Numbered from the stretch's first letter, positions 42,386 to 52,616 are shown. The stretch: DNA of 64,000 bases from Bacteroides faecium (GCF_012113595.1 NZ_CP050831.1:3038001-3102000), one strand, 5' to 3'. The notes: generated by a model from the letters alone, not told the origin. Numbers and translations: made by a program.

Positions 42386-44038
42386 TTATTTCTTATCCTT
42401 TTTCTCTTCCGTTTTTGTTGTAGGCTTTTCTTCCGTTTTGCTTTCCGGATTAATAATGCCTTTTACAGTTTCACCGATAGGCAATTTGTCCAATACACCA
42501 AGGCTTGGAGCTACCGTCTTTACCAATGTATTCAGGAAGTTGCTTGTACCGCCGTTTCCACCGTCGAATACGGTGATATTTCCTAAGTTCATGTGTTCGA
42601 ACGCCTTTACCTGTTCACCGGCAATTTCCTTCCACTGGTCTACCATCTTATATTGGATAGCGATAGCCGGATTCGATTCTGCAGCCCTTACCATCGCTTC
42701 GAAACCTTCCGCTTCAGCGAGCAATGAGCGTTTCTTACCTTCTGCTTCGGCTTCCAGTTTCATTTGGATAGCTTTTGCTTCCGCTTCGGCTTGTGCCAAA
42801 GTTGCTTTTGCACGGGCTTCCGCTTCGCGGGTAATCTTTTCTGCGATAGCGTTTGCCTGAAGGATAGCTTCCTGTCTTGCGATTTCGGCAGGAACAATCT
42901 TTTCTGCTTTCAATGACGATTCAACCTTACGTGCTTTCGCTTCTTCCACTTCTTTTTGTGCAGTTTCGCGTGCAGTCTGTACGGCAGCTTCCGATTTGGC
43001 TGCGGCTTCACCGGCTTGTTTGTCAGCATTGGCTTGTGTCACGGCCAGTTCGGCATTAGACAGGGTTACTTCTTTCTGTGCGTCATTTCGTCCGATGGCA
43101 GCTTTCTTGGCAGCTTCCGCCTGTTTGATTTCCATGTCGGAATTCAGTTCGGCAACGCGGCTTTCCTTTTCGGTATTTGCCTGTTCGATGCGGATATTCT
43201 TTTCGGCTTCGGCTTTTGCTACCTGTGACTCTTTCTCAGCGTTGGCGATGGCTACCTGCGAGATTCTGTCTTTGTCAGCATTCGCAACGGAGATTTCCTG
43301 CTGTTTCTTAGTTTCCGCGATAGCGATGTCCTGGTCTTTGCGGGTTTCCGCTACTTTCGTTTCGCGTTCCTTAATCTGGTTCGCAATTTTGATAGCACCC
43401 AGTTTTTCCTGTTCTTCGATGTTGGCCTGTGCTTCGTTCAATGCCTTGCTTTCGGCTTCCTTACCCAGGTTGACGATATAGTTGGCAGCATCGCGGATAT
43501 CACTGATATTGATATTCATCAGATACAAACCGAACTTGCGGAGTTCCGTGTCGATATTGTCTTTTACTTTGGAAAGGAACTTATCGCGGTCGGAGTTCAA
43601 CTCTTCAATCGTCATGTCGGCGATAACCAGACGCATCTGACCGTAAACTACATCTGTAATCAGGTTTTGTTTGTCGTCTATCGTCAGTCCGAGCATACGT
43701 TCAGCAGCATTTTGCATTACGTCTGCATCTGTGCTGATGGCTACGGTAATCGTAGTAGGTACGTCCACACGGATATTCTGTGCGGATAGTGCGCCTGTCA
43801 GCTTGCAGTCAATCTGCATCGGTTTCATTGACAGGAATTCGTAGCCTTGGATAATCGGCCATACGAAAGCAGCTCCACCGTGATATAATTTCGCAGATTT
43901 CTTTTCTCCTCCCGTCTTACCATATACGACGAGGACTTCGTCACTCTTACATTTGCGGTAGCGAGAAAGGATACCGATAAAAGTGAGCAGGATGACCGCC
44001 ACTAATATTGCGGCCATGATTAGCATTTCTTGTGTCAT
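42386..44038 (-). CDS. Flotillin-like SPFH protein
   Basis: A 550-residue flotillin: N-terminal membrane helix (about 7-27), SPFH domain (about 30-210, DVVYGQMRLVIADMTIEELN and LGLYLMNINISDI type strands), then a long alanine/glutamate/lysine-rich coiled coil with repeats such as EIKQAEAAKKAA and QANADKQAGEAAAKSEA (about 215-450), and a short C-terminal oligomerisation region with proline- and lysine-rich tail. Flotillins build membrane scaffolds. It is the partner of the NfeD-like gene 22 bases upstream, a common pairing. Confidence 0.9.
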   Translation of the reverse strand: MTQEMLIMAAILVAVILLTFIGILSRYRKCKSDEVLVVYGKTGGEKKSAKLYHGGAAFVWPIIQGYEFLSMKPMQIDCKLTGALSAQNIRVDVPTTITVAISTDADVMQNAAERMLGLTIDDKQNLITDVVYGQMRLVIADMTIEELNSDRDKFLSKVKDNIDTELRKFGLYLMNINISDIRDAANYIVNLGKEAESKALNEAQANIEEQEKLGAIKIANQIKERETKVAETRKDQDIAIAETKKQQEISVANADKDRISQVAIANAEKESQVAKAEAEKNIRIEQANTEKESRVAELNSDMEIKQAEAAKKAAIGRNDAQKEVTLSNAELAVTQANADKQAGEAAAKSEAAVQTARETAQKEVEEAKARKVESSLKAEKIVPAEIARQEAILQANAIAEKITREAEARAKATLAQAEAEAKAIQMKLEAEAEGKKRSLLAEAEGFEAMVRAAESNPAIAIQYKMVDQWKEIAGEQVKAFEHMNLGNITVFDGGNGGTSNFLNTLVKTVAPSLGVLDKLPIGETVKGIINPESKTEEKPTTKTEEKKDKK

Positions 44039-44060
44039 AAAATTGTGTAAATTTGAATAG

Positions 44061-44558
44061 TTATTGAATATATAATGTTCCGTCCTGATATCTGGTGATA
44101 ACAGTGCGGTCCCCGGTTTGATACGTCTTTCCCGATTCGGAGATTACGTCTATTTCACGCATGGCCCCGTCACGATTGGCCTGTACGGTGTATTTATTGT
44201 CGCTTTGTTTGAAGTAAATGGTACATTCGCGCCCTACAAGTTCATTTGTCGCTTCGGAGCGGTTCACTTGTTGCAGTTGATAGGCTTTCTTGTACAGAAA
44301 CCATACGGCGAAAACAAAGAAGAGCCCAATCAGGATGGCGACGATATAGCTTTGGATTTCCGTGTTACCTGCCAAGTACATGTACCAGCCGAAGCCGATA
44401 CCGAAATGAGTGAGCCCTTTGAAAGAAACTACACTGCTGATGTCGGCATCTACGTCCACATCTGCATCCATATCTCCGAAAAAGATTGATAGAATAAACT
44501 GAATCACAAAAATGCCTGTCGTGACAAGGGCAATAATGAGAAAAATAGTACTGCTCAT
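44061..44558 (-). CDS. NfeD-like membrane protein
   Basis: A 165-residue protein with an N-terminal helix (5-27), an aspartate-rich loop (GDMDADVDVDADI), two more helices (about 50-90) and a C-terminal OB-fold domain (about 105-165, LVGRECTIYFKQSDNKYTV). This is the layout of NfeD proteins that accompany flotillins and stomatins. A -7 box TATCTTTG at 44623-44630 starts the operon, back to back with the truA promoter. Confidence 0.8.
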   Translation of the reverse strand: MSSTIFLIIALVTTGIFVIQFILSIFFGDMDADVDVDADISSVVSFKGLTHFGIGFGWYMYLAGNTEIQSYIVAILIGLFFVFAVWFLYKKAYQLQQVNRSEATNELVGRECTIYFKQSDNKYTVQANRDGAMREIDVISESGKTYQTGDRTVITRYQDGTLYIQ

Positions 44559-44622
44559 AATTTTGTACTGTTAGTGAATCATATGTATTGTTCTCCAAAT
44601 ATACAGGTTTGTGCGGATTATA

Positions 44623-44654
44623 CAAAGATAAATGGGATAAAATGACTACTTTTG
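44623..44654. promoter_or_regulatory. Divergent -7 boxes of NfeD/flotillin and truA
   Basis: TATCTTTG on the minus strand (44630-44623) faces away from TACTTTTG on the plus strand (44647-44654). The two promoters must overlap in their -33 regions, so the operons may compete. Confidence 0.6.
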
Positions 44655-44684
44655 CACGCAAAAACCCTAAAAAGAGGAATTAGC

Positions 44685-45446
44685 GTGCAAAGGTATTTTA
44701 TTTATTTGGCTTATGATGGAACCAACTATCACGGTTGGCAGATTCAACCTAATGGAATTAGTGTGCAGGAATGTTTGATGAAAGCCTTGTCCACTTTTCT
44801 GCGTCGTGAAATAGAGGTGATAGGGGCAGGGCGGACAGATGCGGGAGTGCATGCTTCTTTGATGGTCGCCCATTTTGAATCTGAAGAGTTGCTGGATACG
44901 GATTCTGTCACAGATAAGTTGAATCGTCTGCTCCCTCCGGATATTTCCGTTTTTCGCGTTTGCCGGGTCAGACCGGATGCACATGCGCGTTTTGACGCGA
45001 CAGCCAGAACGTACAAGTATTATGTAACAACTGCGAAATACCCTTTCAACCGGCAATATCGTTGTCGTATTTTCAATCCATTGGATTATGAACGGATGAA
45101 TGAGGCTGCACGTACTTTGTTTGAATACACGGACTTTACAAGTTTTAGCAAACTACATACGGACGTAAAAACTAATATTTGTCATATAACTCATGCCGAA
45201 TGGACACAGGAAGATGATGTCACTTGGGTATTTACTATCCGTGCCGACCGTTTTTTACGGAATATGGTGCGTGCTATAGTGGGCACTCTTCTTGAAGTGG
45301 GACGTGGCAAACTTTCTATTGAAGGATTCCGTAAGGTCATAGAACTGCAAGACCGTGGCAAAGCGGGTACTTCTGCACCAGGGAATGCTCTTTTTCTGGT
45401 AAATGTAGAATATCCCGAAAGTATATTTGAAAGTAGTAAATCATAA
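44685..45446 (+). CDS. truA: tRNA pseudouridine synthase A
   Basis: A 253-residue enzyme that forms pseudouridine at positions 38-40 of tRNA anticodon stems. The catalytic aspartate is in GAGRTDAGVHA and the N-terminus YLAYDGTNYHGWQIQ is typical. The start is GTG at 44685: the -7 box at 44647-44654 lies over the upstream TTG at 44652, excluding it, and AGAGG precedes the GTG. It begins a plus-strand group with an EamA transporter and a DUF3256 gene. Confidence 0.93.
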   Translation: MQRYFIYLAYDGTNYHGWQIQPNGISVQECLMKALSTFLRREIEVIGAGRTDAGVHASLMVAHFESEELLDTDSVTDKLNRLLPPDISVFRVCRVRPDAHARFDATARTYKYYVTTAKYPFNRQYRCRIFNPLDYERMNEAARTLFEYTDFTSFSKLHTDVKTNICHITHAEWTQEDDVTWVFTIRADRFLRNMVRAIVGTLLEVGRGKLSIEGFRKVIELQDRGKAGTSAPGNALFLVNVEYPESIFESSKS

Positions 45447-45483
45447 ATAGTAAATTGTAAATCGTAAAATAGTAAATCTCCTC

Positions 45484-46389
45484 ATGTGGTTATTATTAGC
45501 ATTTCTCTCGGCTACTTTGCTGGGATTTTATGATGTATTCAAAAAGAAATCGCTGAAAGACAATGCGGTACTTCCCGTCCTGTTTTTGAACACTTTCTTT
45601 TCCAGTCTCATATTTCTTCCGTTTATTCTGCTTTCTGTATATCAGCCGAACGTGCTGGGCGAAACGATATTCAATGTTCCGGTTGCCGGATGGGAACAGC
45701 ATAAATATATTATTATCAAGTCGTTCATCGTATTATCTTCATGGATATTCGGTTATTTTGGAATGAAGCATCTGCCCATTACCATCGTAGGGCCTATCAA
45801 TGCCACCCGCCCGGTGATGGTGCTGGTAGGAGCTATGCTTGTGTTTGGCGAACGGTTGAATCTCTATCAATGGATTGGTGTAATGCTGGCTATTGCTTCT
45901 TTCTTCATGTTGAGCCGTTCGGGAAAGAAAGAAGGAATTGATTTTAAACATAATAAATGGATCTTCTTTATTGTATTGGCAGCGATAACAGGTGCCATCA
46001 GCGGATTGTATGATAAATATCTGATGAAGTCACTGAATCCGATGTTAGTACAGTCCTGGTACAATGTCTATCAGGTTTTTATCATGTGTCCTATCTTGTT
46101 GTTACTTTGGTGGCCAAAAAGAAAGTCCACCACTCCGTTTCGCTGGGACTGGACGATCATTCTGATTTCCATTTTTCTTTCGGCAGCAGACTTTGTGTAC
46201 TTTTATGCATTAAGCTATGACGACTCCATGATTTCCATTGTTTCGATGGTCCGCCGGGGAAGTGTAATTGTTTCTTTCATTTTCGGAGCTCTTTTCTTCC
46301 GTGAAAAGAATTTAAAAAGCAAAGCGATTGACCTTATACTGGTGTTAATCGGAATGATATTCTTATATTTGGGGACTAAATATGATTGA
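45484..46389 (+). CDS. EamA-family (DMT) transporter
   Basis: A 301-residue integral membrane protein with ten hydrophobic segments in two EamA halves (about 1-140 and 155-300); GPINATRPVMVLVGAMLVFGERL and SIVSMVRRGSVIVSFIFGALFF are the usual conserved helices ending each half. It probably moves a small metabolite or amino acid out of the cell; the substrate is unknown. The next gene overlaps its end by 8 bases. Confidence 0.85.
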   Translation: MWLLLAFLSATLLGFYDVFKKKSLKDNAVLPVLFLNTFFSSLIFLPFILLSVYQPNVLGETIFNVPVAGWEQHKYIIIKSFIVLSSWIFGYFGMKHLPITIVGPINATRPVMVLVGAMLVFGERLNLYQWIGVMLAIASFFMLSRSGKKEGIDFKHNKWIFFIVLAAITGAISGLYDKYLMKSLNPMLVQSWYNVYQVFIMCPILLLLWWPKRKSTTPFRWDWTIILISIFLSAADFVYFYALSYDDSMISIVSMVRRGSVIVSFIFGALFFREKNLKSKAIDLILVLIGMIFLYLGTKYD

Positions 46390-47041
46390 TATGAAAATAA
46401 ATAAACTTTTTATCGCTATACTCTTTTCAGTTGTCGGATTATTTTCCTTGACTTCCCTTCAGGCACAAGAAGCTAAAACCTTGTTTGTGAATATGCCGGA
46501 TTCTTTGAGTCCCTTATTGACTAAAGTGAATAGGGCGGATTGTGTGGATTTTCTGGAAAGCAAAATGAAGGCACAGGTAGAAAACCGTTTTGGCAAGAAG
46601 TCGGAAATGACTGAACTTGGAAAAGACTATATCCGCATGCAAATGTCTCCGCAAACTACATGGCAGATGAAAGTATTGGCATTGAATGATACAACGAACG
46701 TGATTTGTACGGTTTCTACCGCTTGCGCTCCTGCCTGTGATAGCAGTATCCGTTTTTATACGACGGACTGGAAACCGCTTACCGAGTCTCAGTTTATCAC
46801 TCTGCCTGCAATGGGCGATTTCCTAAACACACCGGACTCAACAGGCATCTATGCTTTTGACGAAGCACGTCGTTCGGCAGATATGCTCTTGATGAAAGCC
46901 GATTTCAATAAAAAGAATACTGAACTGACCGTTACACTTACCACTCCTGACTATATGTCAAAAGAAACGGCGGAAAAACTGAAACCGTTTCTCCGCCGTC
47001 CTATTGTTTATCGTTGGGAGAATGGAGCTTTTACCAGGTAA
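46382..47041 (+). CDS. DUF3256-family secreted protein
   Basis: A 219-residue protein with a signal peptide ending SLQAQ at about residue 29. Patterns such as FVNMPDSLSPLLTKVNRADCVDFLES and TTDWKPL belong to DUF3256, a Bacteroidales family of unknown function. The first ATG overlaps the transporter gene by 8 bases; ATG 46391 (MKINKLF) begins a more standard signal peptide. It ends 25 bases from the convergent kinase gene, with no clear terminator. Confidence 0.8.
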   Translation: MIDMKINKLFIAILFSVVGLFSLTSLQAQEAKTLFVNMPDSLSPLLTKVNRADCVDFLESKMKAQVENRFGKKSEMTELGKDYIRMQMSPQTTWQMKVLALNDTTNVICTVSTACAPACDSSIRFYTTDWKPLTESQFITLPAMGDFLNTPDSTGIYAFDEARRSADMLLMKADFNKKNTELTVTLTTPDYMSKETAEKLKPFLRRPIVYRWENGAFTR

Positions 47042-47066
47042 ACTCTCCACTCTCAATTCTCCACTC

Positions 47067-48155
47067 TCAACTCTTTAAGCACTCATTGATGAATGACACC
47101 ATTTCCGGTGTGTGTGCTTCTACGCTTTGAAGTAATTTGAACTGTGCCTTTGTACGAACCATATTATGTTCGGGATATTTAATCTTGTAGTAAGTATCTC
47201 CATTAATATAATCGGCAAGGAAACGTACGCATTGCATATATGGGAATAAAGCCGCAGCATAAGGAAGATTTTCTATCTCAATCGGTGTCAGGAATGACTT
47301 GGCACCTTTTAAATATCCCTTGGTAAATGCTTTGAATATTTCCATATTGAAGTTTACGCGGTTGAGGTCTTTGTCATCCTCATCACCAGTGTTGGCTCCT
47401 GTGCGAAGGAAATCACCGTAATCGGAGAATATAAAGCTAGGCATCACCGTATCCAGATCGATAACGCAAAGCACTTTACCATCTTCGTCGAACATCATAT
47501 TATTAACTTTCGTATCGCAGTGGCATACACGTTTCGGCAACTTGCCTTCCCGATACAGACGTTCTGCTTTGCACATTTCGTCTGCACGCTTTTCTATTTC
47601 ATCCAGAAAGTATTGTACCTCTGCTACTCGTCCGGCAGCGTTGGCAGCAACAGCATCGCGTAACTGTTTCAGACGGAACTCCATATTATGAAAATCAGGA
47701 ATAGTCTCACCCAAAGTTTCAGGAATATCTGCCAACATGGCCTGGAAGTTACCAAAAGCTTCTCCGGCATAATTTGAGTATTCGGGATTTACTGTCTCAT
47801 AAGTCTTGGCACGTGGAATGAATACCATAACGCGCCAATAATTATCACCGTCGAACCAGTAAGTCTTGCCTTCTTCTGTTTTGAGGAAAGATAGAACTTT
47901 GCGGTCAATATCCGATTCTCCTGCTTCAGTCAATTTCTTACGGATATGTCCTGTTACGGCAGCAATATTGGATTGAAGCATTTCTACATTCTGAAAGATA
48001 GCATGGTTGATACGTTGCAAAACGTAGTCGGGGGCGTCTGCTTCTTTCGTGTTTACTTTGTAAGTGTCATTGATAAGTCCTGATCCCAGCGGCTTGATTT
48101 CTTCTACCGTACCTTGGACTTTGAATTTAGCTACAATGCTAGATAAATCTTTCAT
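47067..48155 (-). CDS. APH-fold sugar kinase-like phosphotransferase (NahK-like)
   Basis: A 362-residue phosphotransferase of the aminoglycoside/choline kinase fold. The catalytic loop RVCHCDTKVNNMMF (about 207-220) and the metal-binding VIDLDTVMP (about 231-239) match the subgroup containing N-acetylhexosamine 1-kinase NahK from bifidobacteria. It lies last in the mucin-type utilisation locus behind a GH2 galactosidase and near a GH109 alpha-N-acetylgalactosaminidase, so phosphorylation of released GalNAc or GlcNAc is a fair inference. The gap to the GH2 gene is 29 bases. Confidence 0.8.
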   Translation of the reverse strand: MKDLSSIVAKFKVQGTVEEIKPLGSGLINDTYKVNTKEADAPDYVLQRINHAIFQNVEMLQSNIAAVTGHIRKKLTEAGESDIDRKVLSFLKTEEGKTYWFDGDNYWRVMVFIPRAKTYETVNPEYSNYAGEAFGNFQAMLADIPETLGETIPDFHNMEFRLKQLRDAVAANAAGRVAEVQYFLDEIEKRADEMCKAERLYREGKLPKRVCHCDTKVNNMMFDEDGKVLCVIDLDTVMPSFIFSDYGDFLRTGANTGDEDDKDLNRVNFNMEIFKAFTKGYLKGAKSFLTPIEIENLPYAAALFPYMQCVRFLADYINGDTYYKIKYPEHNMVRTKAQFKLLQSVEAHTPEMVSFINECLKS

Positions 48156-48184
48156 GGGTCTTTTCTTTAAAATTTATACTAAGG

Positions 48185-51100
48185 TTATTGATAATCGTAT
48201 TTGGCAGCTTCATTAGCCTGGCTGGCTGAACGAACAGGAACCAACGTGAATCCCCAGTTGTATTCGCGGTTTGCAGGAATCTGATAGAAAGGTTCCGGAC
48301 GGGAACCCCAACTGTCGTAACCACCGACTCCCTGTTGCTTCATGTCTACACAGACTTCTACGAAATCCCTTGGAGTGATATCATTGACATGATGCATTCT
48401 TCGCAATACATTGCGGGCAGCTTTCTCGTCATGATTGGCAACCTCTTCCGGGCTGAAGTTGTTCCATTGATAAGGGTGGGGCAGGGCTTCTTCCGAATCG
48501 AAGTCTTCGATGGAGTTACGTAAAGCATTGAATCCGACAAGACTATCGGCCACAATAGCCAGTCCGTTACCTTTATCGGGTGATAATGCAATCCAGCGGG
48601 TATCCGTACGATGTCCGTTTTCCTGCGGGCGAACGTAGTTGAAATACATCTTGTCTGCTGTTGTTTTGTAGACTCCAACAAGAGTACCATGATTACGGTC
48701 GATATAATTTTCTTCCGGGCCACGGCCGAAATATTGCACATTATTCATCTGTGCCGGCAGACGGAAACGTACACCGATACGAGGAACTTCCAGTTTGGAA
48801 GCAGCCTTACGGGCAGCATCACTTCCTGGAGTGAAAGTTGCCGTGCGGGTAGCTTCGGACGCTTCTGTCTCTGTCGCTTGCATATCGGTAGATGTAAACT
48901 TGGCATTTACGTTTACGACTCCGCTCGGATAAATCTTATAAGTAACGACGTAGAGATTGCCGGCAGCCAATAGATAAGTCACTTTCAATGAAACGACTTT
49001 GTTTTCAGTAGTCATGCTGGCATCTGTCACATGGAAATTCTTGCTTGATTGTTTCCAAACCTGCAAACGTTTGGGAGCACCGTTTCCGTAATCATTGTCA
49101 TTGGGAGCACGCCAGAAGTTAGGCTGAATACCAAATCCGTCTTTGAAATATTCCGTTCCGTCTACTTTATAAGAAGTAACCAATCCGCTTTTCTTGTTAA
49201 ATACAAAATTCACCTTTGAGGATGAGGCCATTAATTCGTCTCCTTGTGTGGATGTATTCAATGCGGGGCCGCTAACTTTATATGTTCCTTTCTCTGCCTG
49301 GATAGGAAGCTGGAACTGGTCGTATGCAATTTCATATCCAACAGGAATCAACGGTTCCGGTTCCGTAGTTGTCACGCTGAAGTTGACAAAATATTCAGTT
49401 CCCGGTTGGGCTTTCAATCCATTTACCGGTACTGCGAACTCTTTGGATGCTTGCGGAGCAATATCCAAAGATACTTTTCCACCTCTTATATTCTTGCCAT
49501 TAGCAACGACATTATAATGAATCTGGTACTTTTTCAAGTTCGTAAAGTAGAAACGGTTGGTAATCTTAAATTTGCCGGATGCGGCATCTGTCGCTTCAAA
49601 GCCTACATTCTGATGTACATACTTCACCTCAGCCATTGCCGGATGCGGACCGCGGTCGGGGTTTACAAGACCGTTGCAAAGGAAGTTACCGTCACTAGGC
49701 GCATTTACACCGAAGTCGCCACCATAAGCCCAATACTCTCTTCCGTTCTTGTCTTTCTGAAGGATACCTTGATCTACCCAGTCCCAGATGTATCCGCCCT
49801 GAAGATTCGGATACTTATAGATTGCCTGCCATTGTCCCCACAGGTTTCCGGTGGAGTTACCCATAGCGTGCGCATATTCGGAAGGAGCTATAGGGCGGTC
49901 GCTGCCGTTCTTGCCTATATTCTCCAACCAGTCGGCACCCGGATATTGCGGAACGTACATGTCAGAGTTCCATTCCCATTGGGCGCGCTCATAGTTTACA
50001 GGACGATCCATAATATTCTTATCTGCTTCTTTCAGCCACAGATACGTTTGATAGAAGTTATATCCGTTTCCGGCTTCGTTACCCAATGACCAGAAAGTGA
50101 CACTTGGATAATTCTTGTTACGCTCGAACATATTGATGGTGCGATCCATATGAGGTTTCAGCCATTCCGGGTTGTTGCCCAATGTGCCGCCTTTACGGAG
50201 ATCGTAATACATGCCATGGCTTTCGATATTCGCTTCATCATATACATAAAGTCCGTATTCATCGCAAAGCTCATAGAAACGGCGGTCTTGCGGATAGTGG
50301 CAGAGGCGTACGCTGTTTAAGTTGTGCTGTTTCATTAGCTCAAAGTCACGGCGCATCAGTTCTTCTGTTACGTAGTGTCCTGTCGCCGGATTATGCTCAT
50401 GGATATTCACGCCTTTCAGTTTCAACGGTTGCCCGTTGATAAACAAGCAAACATATGGTTTGCCGTTGGCAGCTTTCTGCTCAATCGGTTTAATCTCAAT
50501 ACGACGGAAACCGACATTGAAAGGTACTATTTCTACAAATTTGTCTCCATCTTTGATATACATCAATAGTTTGTAGAGATTGGGGTGTTCGGAAGTCCAT
50601 GTCTTTACGTTGGGGACATCAACTTTTATTTCTTCAAAGAAAGGTACAGTCTGGTTGGCACCAAAGGCAGTATTCATTTCGAATCCTGCAATTTCTTTAT
50701 CGTTTTTGGGGTCTATTACCTTATATCCGATAATGTAATCTTTGGAAGTTTGTGAGGTATTGTTGCGTACATCCATTGCCAATTTGAAAATACCGTTTTT
50801 ATAAGTATCATCCAATGTGGATGTTACACGGAAATCCCTAATTGCCACTTTAGGCTGTGAATAGATATATACATCACGTTCAATGCCACTGATACGCCAG
50901 AAGTCCTGGCATTCGAGATAAGAACCAGTACTCCAACGGAAGATTTTCAGCGTAAGCACGTTCTTGCCCGGTTTCACATACGGGTTAATTAAGAACTCGG
51001 CAGGATTCTTTGAATCTTCGCTATATCCTACTTCCTTGCCGTTGATATATACATATACGCCTGATTTGGCTCCCGCCAGGTGCAGATAAATATCCCGTCC

Positions 51101-51589
51101 GTCCCAATCGGCAGGAATGTCGATGTCGCGGCGATATACACCAACGGGATTAGCTTCCGGTAAGATGGGCGGCTGCGGGTTACGAGCCTTGAACTCGTAG
51201 CCGTGATTCGTATAGATGGCTACTCCATGTCCCTGTACTTCCCAGTTGCCGGGTACCTGAATGTCATACCATGAGTCCGTACTGGTATTCGGGTCGGTAA
51301 TGTTGTCGGGAAGATCCTTGTAAGAATCTACAAAGTAAAACTTCCATGTTCCGTTTAGTAACCGGTAGTATTTGCTCCGTTCAAATTTGCCGCTCATGGC
51401 ATCGTCTCGATTGTCATACGTCATAAACGAAGAACGGGGATACTCTTTGTTGACTGCTACTACCTGCACGTCTTGCCAATAAGGCTTTTTCGCATTATCA
51501 GCTACGGCATTAGTTGCTACCAGGGAAATTATTCCCATCAAGATGTTAGTTAATAAGAGGGGGTGTGGTCGAAATTTCATGTTTTTCAA
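48185..51589 (-). CDS. LacZ-like beta-galactosidase, glycoside hydrolase family 2
   Basis: A 1134-residue secreted enzyme with a signal peptide (about 1-30). In order: sugar-binding jelly roll (about 60-225, DIQVPGNWEVQGHGVAIYTN), Ig-like domain (about 230-340), TIM barrel (about 345-645) and the C-terminal LacZ small domain (about 770-1115). The acid/base is E505 in SLGNEAG and the nucleophile E571 in SEYAHAMGNS, both intact. It probably removes beta-linked galactose from mucin O-glycans in this locus. It lies 21 bases after the YitT gene. Confidence 0.9.
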   Translation of the reverse strand: MKNMKFRPHPLLLTNILMGIISLVATNAVADNAKKPYWQDVQVVAVNKEYPRSSFMTYDNRDDAMSGKFERSKYYRLLNGTWKFYFVDSYKDLPDNITDPNTSTDSWYDIQVPGNWEVQGHGVAIYTNHGYEFKARNPQPPILPEANPVGVYRRDIDIPADWDGRDIYLHLAGAKSGVYVYINGKEVGYSEDSKNPAEFLINPYVKPGKNVLTLKIFRWSTGSYLECQDFWRISGIERDVYIYSQPKVAIRDFRVTSTLDDTYKNGIFKLAMDVRNNTSQTSKDYIIGYKVIDPKNDKEIAGFEMNTAFGANQTVPFFEEIKVDVPNVKTWTSEHPNLYKLLMYIKDGDKFVEIVPFNVGFRRIEIKPIEQKAANGKPYVCLFINGQPLKLKGVNIHEHNPATGHYVTEELMRRDFELMKQHNLNSVRLCHYPQDRRFYELCDEYGLYVYDEANIESHGMYYDLRKGGTLGNNPEWLKPHMDRTINMFERNKNYPSVTFWSLGNEAGNGYNFYQTYLWLKEADKNIMDRPVNYERAQWEWNSDMYVPQYPGADWLENIGKNGSDRPIAPSEYAHAMGNSTGNLWGQWQAIYKYPNLQGGYIWDWVDQGILQKDKNGREYWAYGGDFGVNAPSDGNFLCNGLVNPDRGPHPAMAEVKYVHQNVGFEATDAASGKFKITNRFYFTNLKKYQIHYNVVANGKNIRGGKVSLDIAPQASKEFAVPVNGLKAQPGTEYFVNFSVTTTEPEPLIPVGYEIAYDQFQLPIQAEKGTYKVSGPALNTSTQGDELMASSSKVNFVFNKKSGLVTSYKVDGTEYFKDGFGIQPNFWRAPNDNDYGNGAPKRLQVWKQSSKNFHVTDASMTTENKVVSLKVTYLLAAGNLYVVTYKIYPSGVVNVNAKFTSTDMQATETEASEATRTATFTPGSDAARKAASKLEVPRIGVRFRLPAQMNNVQYFGRGPEENYIDRNHGTLVGVYKTTADKMYFNYVRPQENGHRTDTRWIALSPDKGNGLAIVADSLVGFNALRNSIEDFDSEEALPHPYQWNNFSPEEVANHDEKAARNVLRRMHHVNDITPRDFVEVCVDMKQQGVGGYDSWGSRPEPFYQIPANREYNWGFTLVPVRSASQANEAAKYDYQ

Positions 51590-51610
51590 TATTGGTTTTT
51601 CATTCCTTTT

Positions 51611-52501
51611 TTATTTTACTTTAATATGGTCGAATCCTTCTCCGTAAACTCCGATAACAGCACTTTGCGAAACAAAGGCTTTCGGGTCGATGTCCTTTAT
51701 TAACCGGAAGATAATGGTAGATTCCCGCTTCTTGGCCAATACAAACATCATTTTCTGTTCTCGTCCGGTGTAGAAACCGGTTGCATTGATAATAGTAACT
51801 CCCCGGTGTGGGTACTCGTTGATCCTTTTTCCAATTTCCTCATATTTATTGGATATAATGAAGAACTGTACGGACTGTCGGGCGCTGTTCACTACCTGGT
51901 CGAGTACGAAGCTACAAATATATAGAGTTGCGAATCCATATACCACTTTTTCCCAGTCTTTTAAGACAAAATAACTGGATGATATAATAATCATATCACA
52001 AATTAAGACAACCCTTCCTAATGTAATATCCCGGTATTTGTTAATAATAGCCGCGATAATATCCGTACCGCCGGTACTTCCGTTGGCCGAAAAGGCAATG
52101 CCGATACCCCCGCCGCAGAAGGATGCTCCGATGACGCATGCCATGAAGGGCTGGTCATGAAGAAGGCCGATACCTGCTGTCAGCTTTTGGATAACAGACA
52201 AAAAGAAAGTCAGGGTGAATACACCGAAGATTGTCTTTATGCAAAATTTTAAACCCAAGAGCTTGAGAGCCAGTAACAGCAAGAAGAAGTTGATCGTGAA
52301 GTAGGTGTACTGCACGGGGAAACCCGTAGCCCAATATACGATAGATGCAATACCCGGCACTCCCCCGGTGGTGATATCATTAGGAAGCAGGAAAACTGTC
52401 CAACCGATACCGTACAAAATCATGCCGATGGCAATCATTACATAATCTCTGGCTTCACGGATAACGACTTGCTTAGAAGGCTTTGGAATAGCTGTTTTCA
52501 T
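51611..52501 (-). CDS. YitT-family membrane protein (DUF2179)
   Basis: A 296-residue protein with five to six membrane helices in the first 190 residues (YGIGWTVFLLPNDITTGGVPGIASIV is typical) and a soluble DUF2179 domain at the end (about 215-290, RGVTIINATGFYTGREQKMMFVLAKKRE). YitT proteins have no settled function. Its place between the GH109 and GH2 genes suggests transport or sensing in glycan use, but that is inference only. Confidence 0.85.
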   Translation of the reverse strand: MKTAIPKPSKQVVIREARDYVMIAIGMILYGIGWTVFLLPNDITTGGVPGIASIVYWATGFPVQYTYFTINFFLLLLALKLLGLKFCIKTIFGVFTLTFFLSVIQKLTAGIGLLHDQPFMACVIGASFCGGGIGIAFSANGSTGGTDIIAAIINKYRDITLGRVVLICDMIIISSSYFVLKDWEKVVYGFATLYICSFVLDQVVNSARQSVQFFIISNKYEEIGKRINEYPHRGVTIINATGFYTGREQKMMFVLAKKRESTIIFRLIKDIDPKAFVSQSAVIGVYGEGFDHIKVK

Positions 52502-52538
52502 AAATGTGATTATGATGTTCTATAAAATGTTCAAACAC

Positions 52539-52583
52539 GAACCTAAGAATAATCCGGCTTTTTTGGAAAAGCCGGATTGGTTC
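52539..52583. terminator. Hairpin between GH109 and YitT genes
   Basis: Perfect 12-bp stem AATCCGGCTTTT (52551-52562) with AAAAGCCGGATT (52567-52578), extended by GAACC (52539-52543) with GGTTC (52579-52583). No T-run follows on the minus strand, so it may be an mRNA processing or partial termination site; no -7 box for YitT was found beyond it. Confidence 0.65.
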
Positions 52584-52616
52584 ATAGTGTTCGTGCAAAA
52601 AGAAAATTCTATTTTA

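Noticed and set aside
44652..45446. TTG start at 44652 for truA
   Set aside because: It overlaps the -7 box TACTTTTG (44647-44654); GTG 44685 with AGAGG upstream fits the family start.
49244..50089. A 281-codon plus-strand open frame inside the GH2 gene
   Set aside because: It overlaps the catalytic region of the beta-galactosidase in antisense and shows no signal or family pattern.
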